Assembly (NCBI GenBank): GCA_003564055.1
Contig: PWSG01000139.1
Span: forward strand, 1 to 5,062
Length of the DNA: 5,062 bases
From: Syntrophomonadaceae bacterium
Lineage (GTDB): Bacteria > Bacillota > Dethiobacteria > DTU022
Direction of reading: 5' to 3'
The notes beneath the pieces were generated by a model. The model saw only the letters and a program-made list of their open reading frames with translations. It was not told the origin of the DNA and did no database searches. The translations under genes were made by a program, and so were the position numbers. Within the stretch, counting starts at the first letter, position 1; the number at the start of each line of letters is the position of its first letter. Shown here one piece after another: positions 1 to 5,062 of the stretch.

Positions 1-49
1 TGATACTGCACTTTTTCTGCCAGAAACAAGCAGAAAAAGTGCAGTATCA
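1..49. repeat. Perfect 19-bp inverted repeat at the window edge (probable snap-back artefact)
   Basis: Positions 1-19 are the exact reverse complement of positions 31-49, separated by an 11-nt loop (20-30). The right arm lies in the cfa coding frame and encodes residues of a conserved family block (EKVQYH, leading into HYDLGND). The left arm, read in the same frame, gives ILHFFC, which does not resemble the enzyme. A perfect palindrome that begins at base 1 and copies conserved coding sequence is what a fold-back chimera at a contig end looks like. A real hairpin cannot be excluded from sequence alone. Confidence 0.85.
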
Positions 50-902
50 CTACGACCTTGGCAATGATTTCTACAAGTTATGGTTAGACGAAACCATGAG
101 TTACTCCTGCGCCTACTTTAAATCTCCCGAAGATTCGCTTAAGCAGGCACAGCTGCAAAAAATAGACCATGTCTTAAAAAAATTGCAGCTTAAAAAAGGA
201 GAGCGGCTTTTAGATATCGGCAGCGGTTGGGGCTGGTTGATTATTAAAGCTGCCAAAGAATACGGCGTAGAAACTTTAGGTGTTACCCTGAGCAAAGAGC
301 AGGAACAGGAAACAAAGCGCCGTATTGAGAAAGAAAAACTTAAAAACAGGGTTGAAGTACGTCTTACCGACTACCGGGACCTGGCCGGGGAAGCTGATAG
401 TTTTGACAAAATTGTAAGCGTAGGCATGTTTGAGCATGTCGGCCAAAAATATATTCCCGAATATTTTGCATGTCTTAACAGGATGCTAAAACCGGGAGGG
501 TTATCTTTACTGCATACTATCAGCCGCCCAACCGAAAAACCGCCAAACGAGTGGCTGGAGAAATACATTTTCCCCTGGGGCTACATCCCCTCTGTAAGGG
601 AAGTGGTCTGGGAACTGCCCGAACACAACTTTCACCTTATCGACTTAGAAAGCCTGCGCATGCATTATTCGATGACAACCGGACGATGGGCCGAAAACTT
701 TGAACAGGTTGTTGACCAGGTAGAAGAAATGTACGGGGAAAGATTCGTGCGGATGTGGCGTTTATTTTTGGTAGGCTGCTCTTCATCTTTCCGCCACAGC
801 GGGCTGGACATTCACCAGTTTCTTTTCAGCAAGGGCTTAAATAACGAACTTCCCCTGACGAGAGATTACATGTATGAAACACACGGGTCTGCAAGCAGTT
901 AA
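3..902 (+). CDS. cfa: Cyclopropane-fatty-acyl-phospholipid synthase, 5'-truncated
   Basis: This SAM-dependent enzyme adds a methylene group across the cis double bond of unsaturated acyl chains in membrane phospholipids. Residues here are numbered from the GTG at 39. The substrate-side block HYDLGNDFY (4-12) and SYSCAYF (21-27) lead into the SAM-binding motif LLDIGSGWG (57-65), then SVGMFEHVG (127-135) and LLHTIS (157-162). All five residues matching the bicarbonate site of E. coli Cfa are present: C24, E132, H159, I161 and Y210. The E-H-I-Y spacing equals that of E. coli E239, H266, I268 and Y317. The C-terminus looks complete. The GTG at 39 is not the true start: it encodes a conserved internal position, has no Shine-Dalgarno, and the frame is open to the window edge. 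About 110 N-terminal residues are missing compared with the 382-residue E. coli protein. Positions 3-19 belong to the suspect inverted repeat, so genuine coding sequence probably begins near 20. Confidence 0.93.
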   Translation: MLHFFCQKQAEKVQYHYDLGNDFYKLWLDETMSYSCAYFKSPEDSLKQAQLQKIDHVLKKLQLKKGERLLDIGSGWGWLIIKAAKEYGVETLGVTLSKEQEQETKRRIEKEKLKNRVEVRLTDYRDLAGEADSFDKIVSVGMFEHVGQKYIPEYFACLNRMLKPGGLSLLHTISRPTEKPPNEWLEKYIFPWGYIPSVREVVWELPEHNFHLIDLESLRMHYSMTTGRWAENFEQVVDQVEEMYGERFVRMWRLFLVGCSSSFRHSGLDIHQFLFSKGLNNELPLTRDYMYETHGSASS

Positions 903-933
903 TATCTTCGCAGGCAGCATATTATTAATTACT

Positions 934-966
934 GAAGCCCCTGGCAGTGTGCCGGGGGTTTCTTAT
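934..966 (+). terminator. Rho-independent terminator after cfa
   Basis: A 12-bp stem pairs 934-945 with 951-962, including two G-U pairs and a run of C/G pairs. The loop is 5 nt (AGTGT) and the descending arm runs into a short U-rich tail (TTTCTT). It begins about 32 nt after the cfa stop, so it should end the cfa transcript and separate it from the galactoside operon. Confidence 0.85.
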
Positions 967-987
967 GTGAAGCCACGTTAACCTATC

Positions 988-993
988 TATATT
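988..993 (+). promoter_or_regulatory. Candidate -10 element for the symporter/glycosidase operon
   Basis: TATATT at 988-993 lies between the cfa terminator and the operon and differs from the -10 consensus by one base. No good -35 hexamer sits at 16-18 nt; the best available, around 965-970, is poor, which suggests an activator-dependent or weak promoter. The operon needs a promoter here because the terminator precedes it. Transcription would start near 1000, leaving a leader of about 78 nt. Confidence 0.3.
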
Positions 994-1021
994 TTCATTT
1001 TTAAAAGAGGAAAAAAACAGG

Positions 1022-1081
1022 ATGAAGCAGAAACTTATAGACCATGTTAATGATGTTAATAGAGATGAGGTGAAATATTGA
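1022..1081 (+). CDS. Possible 19-residue leader peptide overlapping the symporter start
   Basis: An ATG at 1022 opens a 19-codon frame, MKQKLIDHVNDVNRDEVKY, ending in TGA at 1079-1081. The stop overlaps the TTG start of the symporter at 1078-1080 (TTGA). AGAGG at 1006-1010 could serve as Shine-Dalgarno, though its 11-nt spacer is long. The symporter's own Shine-Dalgarno (1067-1073) lies inside the last codons of this frame, so translating it could couple to the downstream TTG. The peptide is charged, has no membrane segment and resembles no family I know. It contains no run of regulatory codons that would suggest amino-acid attenuation. It may be a chance ORF. Confidence 0.25.
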   Translation: MKQKLIDHVNDVNRDEVKY

Positions 1082-2460
1082 AACCACGTTTACCGCTTAG
1101 AAGCGCCATTGCCTATGCCGTGGGACAGCTTGGCTGGTCCCTGGTAATCGGCATTGTTATTAATTTTTTGGTTTATTTTTACCTGCCCCCTGAAGGAGCC
1201 GGACTACCCCAGCTGGTCCCCGAGATATATTTTTTTGGTTTCATATCGATCATTGGAATTATTACAATGGGTGGCCGCCTTCTGGATGCGATAACCGACC
1301 CCTGGATAGCCAGTCTTTCAGACCGGTCTACGGCTCGCAAGGGCAGACGAATTTCTTTTATGACCATTGGCGCCCTGCCCATGGTTGTTTTTATGTTTTT
1401 AATCTTTAATCCACCCCACCCCATAGCAACTAATGTCAACCTTATCTGGCTGGCGCTGACCATTTTTTTCTTTTACATTTTTTTTACCGTTTACCAGGTA
1501 CCTTATACGGCCCTGATTGCGGAACTGGGCCACAATCCCCGCGAAAGGCTTAACCTGTGCACATATATTTCCATTACTTTTTTTATTGGCCAGGTTATAT
1601 CTGCCCAGGCCCCGATCATGTTTAATGTTTTTCAGGATATGTTCGATATTTCCCGTGTCGAAGCGGTTCGCGTCACCTTTGGCCTTCTCGGGCTGCTGGC
1701 ATTAATATGTCTTTATGTGCCTGTGCTGCTGGTAAATGAGAACAAGTACAGCATCGGAGAGTCTTCTTCTGTTCCCCTGATGGATTCTTTAAAGCTTACT
1801 TTTAGCAATAAAAGGTTTGTCATCTTTGCCGTTTCCGATCTAATATACTGGATATTCATGACCATCCTGCAAACCGGTTTAATTTATTACGCCACGGTCC
1901 TTCTTCGACAGTCGGAAGATTATTATTCGCTAATTTTTGTGCTCTTAATGGGCGGTTCTTTCCTCTGCTATCCCTTTGTCAACCTGGCAGCCAGGAAAAC
2001 GGGCAAAAAAACTGTGCTTATCTTTTCACTGTCATTATTTGCTATCTCCCTTCTGTTTATTTCGCAATCGGGGCTGGGCTGGATTCCCCTCCCCCTGGCC
2101 ATGCAGGGCTACCTGGTAGTTCTCTTAGCCTTCTTCCCCCTGGCTGCTTACGGAATTCTCCCTAATGCAATTGTAGCTGATATTGCCGAAAATGATGCCC
2201 TGCGAACGGGCAGCCACCGGGAGGCGATATATTTTGGCGCCCGCAGTTTCATGATGAAACTGGGCCAAATGGTCGCTCTTCTAATCTTTACCTCCCTGCT
2301 TGTTTTCGGCAGGGATATCGGGGACGACTTAGGGGTCAGGCTGACCGGCCTGGCCGGTGTGGCTTTCTGTCTTTTAAGCCTTGCTTTTCTATATCGTTAC
2401 GATGAAAAGAACCTTTTAAAGGAATCAAACGCTTTGAAAGAAGAAAGGGAAGCTAATTAA
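1078..2460 (+). CDS. GPH-family (MelB-like) sugar:cation symporter
   Basis: This inner-membrane secondary transporter belongs to the glycoside-pentoside-hexuronide:cation branch of the major facilitator superfamily. Its 460 residues suit the family (E. coli MelB, 473), with about 12 hydrophobic segments at roughly 13-36, 49-68, 93-112, 119-140, 163-181, 198-218, 246-272, 283-303, 310-328, 338-362, 388-411 and 418-438. By eye, the cation-site motif LLDAITDP (68-75) places D70 and D74 on MelB D55 and D59, and K394 on MelB K377. Residues aligned with the MelB galactoside pocket differ: S21, Q140, T144 and S165 replace D19, D124, W128 and R149. The TTG start is supported by GAGGTGA at 1067-1073 and by a typical N-terminus (IAYAVGQLGW). 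It is the first clear gene of an operon with the GH4 glycosidase, which suggests import of a galactoside. The family is secure, but substrate and coupling ion are not. Confidence 0.93.
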   Translation: MKPRLPLRSAIAYAVGQLGWSLVIGIVINFLVYFYLPPEGAGLPQLVPEIYFFGFISIIGIITMGGRLLDAITDPWIASLSDRSTARKGRRISFMTIGALPMVVFMFLIFNPPHPIATNVNLIWLALTIFFFYIFFTVYQVPYTALIAELGHNPRERLNLCTYISITFFIGQVISAQAPIMFNVFQDMFDISRVEAVRVTFGLLGLLALICLYVPVLLVNENKYSIGESSSVPLMDSLKLTFSNKRFVIFAVSDLIYWIFMTILQTGLIYYATVLLRQSEDYYSLIFVLLMGGSFLCYPFVNLAARKTGKKTVLIFSLSLFAISLLFISQSGLGWIPLPLAMQGYLVVLLAFFPLAAYGILPNAIVADIAENDALRTGSHREAIYFGARSFMMKLGQMVALLIFTSLLVFGRDIGDDLGVRLTGLAGVAFCLLSLAFLYRYDEKNLLKESNALKEEREAN

Positions 2461-2468
2461 AGACAACA

Positions 2469-2475
2469 GGGGAGG
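2469..2475 (+). promoter_or_regulatory. Shine-Dalgarno that fixes the GH4 start
   Basis: GGGGAGG ends 7 nt before the ATG at 2483. A closer ATG at 2479 is out of frame and does not give the Rossmann N-terminus, so 2483 is the start. The 22-nt gap after the symporter stop contains no terminator, which supports co-transcription. Confidence 0.8.
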
Positions 2476-2482
2476 TTTATGA

Positions 2483-3772
2483 ATGCCCAAAATAGCCATG
2501 ATCGGGGCAGGAAGCGTTGTTTTTGCCAACAATATTTTAGGGGATCTGCTTACTTACCCGGAACTTAAAGATAACCTTGAGTTTTCTTTGGTTGATATCG
2601 ATCCCAAACGCCTGGCAGTTGCAGAGAGCTATGCAAGGCGCCGCATTGAATTTGAAGGTTCAAAGGCGAAGGTAACGGCAACAGCCGACCTCGGGGAAGC
2701 TTTAAAGGGGGCAGACTATGTAATTAACATGGTGCAGGTGGGTGGCTTTAAAGCGACCCTTGCGGATTTTAATATTCCCGCCAGGTATGGATTAAAACAA
2801 ACAATAGCCGACACTCACGGTATCGGCGGTATATTCAGGGCTTTGCGTACCATTCCCGTGGTGCTTAATATCTGCGAAAAGATTGAAAAATACTGTCCCG
2901 AAGCTTTACTGGTTAACTATTCCAACCCGATGGCCATGAATGTGTGGACAGCATACCGTGCCTCTTCAGTTAGAATAATAGGTCTGTGCCACAGCATCCA
3001 GCTGACCGCCGCCATGGTGGCAAATTACATGGATATCCCGGTTAACGAACTGCGCTACAGGGCTGCGGGCATTAACCATATCTGCTGGTTTCTAGAGCTA
3101 AGTTACCAGGGAAGGGATGCATATCCTCTTCTTTTTGAGGCGATGAATGATCCGCTAACCTACTCATCGGACAGGGTCCGCTTTGAAATAATGAGGCATT
3201 TTGGCCGCTTTGTTTCGGAATCGAGCGAGCATATGGCAGAATATGTGCCCTACTTTATTCCCCGTGAAGAACTGATCGAAGAACTTAAAATACCGATTAA
3301 TGAGTACCTACGCCGCTGCGAAGAACAGGACATAGAATTTGAAAAAACCGGGGAAATTGCCGCTGGCAGGCGCGACATGCCGCAGCATTTTAGAACTTTT
3401 GAGTATGCAGCTCCAATTATAAAGGCCATGGAGACAAACCAGCCTGCTTTAATTTACGGCAACCTGGAAAATAACGGGGTTATCACCAACCTGCCCAACG
3501 GATGCTGCGTGGAGGTGCCCTGCCTGGTTGACGGCAGCGGCATCAACCCTGTCCATGTAGGCGAACTGCCTCCCCAGCTGGCCGCTTTAAATAAAATTCA
3601 TATCAATGTCCAGGAATTGACGGTAAAAGCGGCTCTCGAAAAAAGACCTGATTATATTTATTATGCCTGCCGCCTTGATCCTCGTGCCTCGGCTGTGCTT
3701 AGCCTGCAGCAGATTAACAGCCTGGTTGAAGAATTATGGGCTGCCCATAGTGAACACCTCGGTTACTTTTAA
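2483..3772 (+). CDS. melA: GH4 alpha-galactosidase (NAD- and metal-dependent)
   Basis: This is a cytoplasmic glycoside hydrolase of family 4. Members cleave by transient oxidation at sugar C3 with bound NAD+ and a divalent metal, usually Mn2+. The N-terminal Rossmann fold shows GAGSVVF (8-14) and the acidic end of beta-2, VDID (37-40). SNP at 147-149 (N148) is the conserved substrate-site asparagine. C169 and H170 in LCHS, with H199 in GINH, mark the metal site. The four-residue signature CHSI matches the alpha-galactosidase (MelA) subgroup; CHE is typical of alpha-glucosidases, CDMP and CNV of phospho-glycosidases. The block SESSEH..EY.PYF (245-258) and the C-terminal VEVPCLVDGSGI (343-354) also fit MelA. 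At 429 residues it is near the usual length (E. coli MelA, 451). It follows the symporter by 22 nt, and galK lies convergently downstream, supporting release of galactose. Melibiose or a raffinose-type sugar is the likely substrate; galacturonide or another hexoside is possible. Confidence 0.93.
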   Translation: MPKIAMIGAGSVVFANNILGDLLTYPELKDNLEFSLVDIDPKRLAVAESYARRRIEFEGSKAKVTATADLGEALKGADYVINMVQVGGFKATLADFNIPARYGLKQTIADTHGIGGIFRALRTIPVVLNICEKIEKYCPEALLVNYSNPMAMNVWTAYRASSVRIIGLCHSIQLTAAMVANYMDIPVNELRYRAAGINHICWFLELSYQGRDAYPLLFEAMNDPLTYSSDRVRFEIMRHFGRFVSESSEHMAEYVPYFIPREELIEELKIPINEYLRRCEEQDIEFEKTGEIAAGRRDMPQHFRTFEYAAPIIKAMETNQPALIYGNLENNGVITNLPNGCCVEVPCLVDGSGINPVHVGELPPQLAALNKIHINVQELTVKAALEKRPDYIYYACRLDPRASAVLSLQQINSLVEELWAAHSEHLGYF

Positions 3773-4876
3773 ACCGTCAGCCGGGTCAGTAATGTAAAAG
3801 TGCGGCTCTTTAGCTGAAGTAACCCTGGTTTTTTCCAAAATCCGTTCCTGCAATTTTTCGACACGCTCTCTACGAACAAGAGCGACCACGCAGCCGCCGA
3901 ACCCGGCACCGGTCATCCGCGCCCCTAAAACACCCCTGAACGACTGCGCGGCATCAACAATCATGTCTACCTCTTTGCAGCTTACCTCGTAAAGACGGCG
4001 CAGCCCCTCGTGTGATTGGTTTATCAGGCTGCCGCAGGCCTGCAGATCACCGTGTTTAAAAGCTTTAACTGCATCAAGCACCCGCTTATTCTCTTTGATT
4101 ACGAAGCAGGCGCGGTTGTATAATTCGGGCAGCATAAACGGGCGAGCCTTTTCTATCTCTTGCAGGCTAACTTCGCGCAGGGATATTTTTTGCAACCCTG
4201 TAGATTTATTGATCATGGTCAATGCTTCAGCACACTCTTCCCTTCTGCGATTATAGGCTGAAGCTGCCAGGCTCCGTTTGATTCTGCTGTCAATAATCAT
4301 GAAAACATGCTCGCCCAGATCAAGGGGGATATGCTCATATTCCAAAGAACGACAGTCTAAAAAAAGAGCGCAATCTTTAATAGAGAGCGCAGAGGCAAAC
4401 TGATCCATTATGCCGCAGCGCACCCCGATATATTCATTTTCTGCTTTCTGGGAAAGCAAAGCCAGTTTTTTTTCAGGTATGTTCAAACCGTTAAGATATG
4501 AAAACGCAGCGGCAGCAGCTACTTCCAGCGCCGCTGATGAACTCAGCCCTGCAGCAATGGGTATATTTCCACCAAAATCCAGATCGGCTCCGGAGAGCTT
4601 GTAGCCTTCCTCCTGCAGCGCCCAGCAGATTCCGGCAATATAATCCGGCCAGTTTTTGCTTTTACCCGGCGCAAGCTTGTTTAAAGAAAAAGACGCTCTT
4701 TGATCAAGGTTATTAGCATAAATATTAACCAGTTTATCGCGGCGCTTCTGAGCTGTCAGCAATATGCCCATATTTACAGCCATGGGCAATACGTAACCCT
4801 GGTTGTAATCTGTGTGTTCTCCTATGATATTAACCCTTCCGGGAGCATAAGCTTTAACCTTCACCTGACATTTCAC
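3734..4876 (-). CDS. galK: Galactokinase
   Basis: Cytoplasmic GHMP-superfamily kinase that converts galactose and ATP to galactose-1-phosphate, the entry step of the Leloir pathway. The galactokinase signature GRVNIIGEHTDYN lies at 13-25, with E20, H21 and D23 in the sugar site. The GHMP phosphate-binding motif PIAAGLSSSAA is at 106-116. D158 in GIMDQF is the expected catalytic base, and the third GHMP motif MTGAGFGGCVVALV is at 321-334. The 380-residue length is normal and no key residue is missing. The start is ambiguous. GTG at 4876 has AGAGG 7 nt upstream, but GTG at 4864 has the stronger AGAGGTGA 8 nt upstream, would give 376 residues, and leaves a more natural leader after the predicted promoter. 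The 3' end overlaps the convergent GH4 gene by 39 nt. It is not co-transcribed with that gene, but the functions fit: GalK would use the galactose released by the glycosidase. Confidence 0.97.
   Translation of the reverse strand: MKCQVKVKAYAPGRVNIIGEHTDYNQGYVLPMAVNMGILLTAQKRRDKLVNIYANNLDQRASFSLNKLAPGKSKNWPDYIAGICWALQEEGYKLSGADLDFGGNIPIAAGLSSSAALEVAAAAAFSYLNGLNIPEKKLALLSQKAENEYIGVRCGIMDQFASALSIKDCALFLDCRSLEYEHIPLDLGEHVFMIIDSRIKRSLAASAYNRRREECAEALTMINKSTGLQKISLREVSLQEIEKARPFMLPELYNRACFVIKENKRVLDAVKAFKHGDLQACGSLINQSHEGLRRLYEVSCKEVDMIVDAAQSFRGVLGARMTGAGFGGCVVALVRRERVEKLQERILEKTRVTSAKEPHFYITDPADGLKVTEVFTMGSP
3761..3834 (+). terminator. Possible terminator for the glycosidase operon, inside the galK 3' end
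   Basis: GGTTACTT (3761-3768) is the exact reverse complement of AAGTAACC (3817-3824). Nested inside, AGCCG (3779-3783) pairs with CGGCT (3803-3807). Four bases beyond the outer stem lies a T6 run (3829-3834). This is the only hairpin plus U-tract I see after the GH4 stop at 3772. It is long and loose compared with a standard intrinsic terminator, and it lies in galK coding sequence, so it may be chance. Confidence 0.25.
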
Positions 4877-4879
4877 CTC
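4872..4879 (-). promoter_or_regulatory. galK: Strong Shine-Dalgarno supporting an internal galK start at 4864
   Basis: Reading leftwards, AGAGGTGA at 4879-4872 lies 8 nt before an in-frame GTG at 4864. It overlaps the upstream GTG codon at 4876, which itself has only AGAGG at 4888-4884. The site is nearly identical to the Shine-Dalgarno before rsmD (AGAGGTGA, 4983-4990), so it looks functional. Confidence 0.5.
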
Positions 4880-4896
4880 TTTGCCTCTATATGGTC

Positions 4897-4905
4897 ATTT
4901 TACCA
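4897..4905 (-). promoter_or_regulatory. galK promoter, extended -10 type
   Basis: On the minus strand, TGG precedes TAAAAT (4902-4897), giving an extended -10 element (TGn plus a hexamer one base from TATAAT). No recognisable -35 sits 17-18 nt upstream, as is common for extended -10 promoters. Transcription would start near 4890. That leaves about 14 nt before the GTG at 4876 or about 26 nt before the GTG at 4864, which favours the shorter galK start. Confidence 0.55.
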
Positions 4906-4994
4906 CACCAGCAGCTTAGATTACTCTGTACGATTTTTACCGGGGCACTTCTTTTTTTGGGCCAGTTGTGGTTTTATATAGTAGAGGTGATCAT

Positions 4995-5062
4995 TTGCGG
5001 GTTATCGCCGGCACAGCAAAAGGAATGAGACTTAAATCGCCTGACGGGCTGACCGTAAGACC
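4995..5062 (+). CDS. rsmD: 16S rRNA (guanine(966)-N(2))-methyltransferase, N-terminal fragment
   Basis: Only the first 22 codons and two further bases are in the window. They read MRVIAGTAKGMRLKSP and continue DGLTVRP. RsmD proteins characteristically begin MRVIAG.akGr.L..P, followed by the TRP segment, which matches closely. The enzyme methylates G966 of 16S rRNA in the 30S subunit using SAM; the catalytic NPPY motif would lie beyond the edge. The start is TTG at 4995, supported by AGAGGTGA at 4983-4990. It is divergent from galK and unrelated to it, marking the edge of the sugar cluster. Confidence 0.85.
   Translation, partial: MRVIAGTAKGMRLKSPDGLTVR

Noticed and set aside
39..41. GTG as the real start of cfa
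   Set aside because: It lies within a conserved family block, has no Shine-Dalgarno, and about 110 expected N-terminal residues would be missing.
967..985. Catabolite-response (cre) element upstream of the symporter operon
   Set aside because: TGTGAAGCCACGTTAACC only loosely resembles the consensus, with wrong spacing around the central CG.
1179..1463. Minus-strand ORF of 94 codons inside the symporter gene
   Set aside because: It is a shadow of a clear membrane protein frame, with no recognisable domain.
4410..4981. Plus-strand ORFs opposite galK and across its upstream region
   Set aside because: They are antisense to conserved galactokinase motifs, show no family features, and the last one runs through the galK promoter region.
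4975..4982. TATATA/TATAGT as a -10 element for rsmD
   Set aside because: Transcription would begin inside or after the AGAGGTGA Shine-Dalgarno, and no -35 hexamer stands at proper spacing, so the rsmD promoter is unresolved.
4884..4990. Inverted CCTCTATAT / ATATAGTAGAGG pair as an operator between galK and rsmD
   Set aside because: The match is imperfect and is explained by divergent genes that each carry an AGAGG Shine-Dalgarno next to AT-rich sequence.

Overview
This window looks like ordinary chromosome of a low-to-moderate GC Firmicute, probably a Clostridia-type anaerobe. The assignment is an inference from strong Shine-Dalgarno sites of the AGAGGTGA type, common TTG/GTG starts, and the pairing of a GH4 glycosidase with a GPH symporter. 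I found no RNA gene, mobile element or CRISPR array, and no convincing new biological system.

Layout. Positions 1-49 form a perfect 19-bp inverted repeat that cuts into a 5'-truncated cyclopropane-fatty-acyl-phospholipid synthase gene (cfa, + strand, ending at 902). I read this as a probable snap-back assembly or amplification artefact at a contig end. A rho-independent terminator at 934-966 closes cfa. The stretch 967-1077 holds a weak promoter candidate and a possible 19-codon leader ORF, whose stop overlaps the TTG start of the next gene. A two-gene + strand operon follows: a GPH-family cation symporter (1078-2460) and, 22 nt later, an NAD/metal-dependent GH4 alpha-galactosidase (2483-3772). 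Galactokinase galK (4876-3734, - strand) converges on the glycosidase, and their 3' ends overlap by 39 nt. After a divergent intergenic region of about 118 nt, the first 68 nt of rsmD (16S rRNA guanine-N2 methyltransferase) run off the right edge.

How the genes fit together. The symporter would import a small galactoside, the GH4 enzyme would release galactose in the cytoplasm, and GalK would phosphorylate it to galactose-1-phosphate for the Leloir pathway. galT and galE are not in the window. The symporter keeps the MelB cation-site residues, but the residues aligned with the MelB sugar site are replaced, so its substrate is less certain than the neighbouring genes suggest. cfa (membrane lipid modification) and rsmD (ribosome maturation) are unrelated flanking genes.
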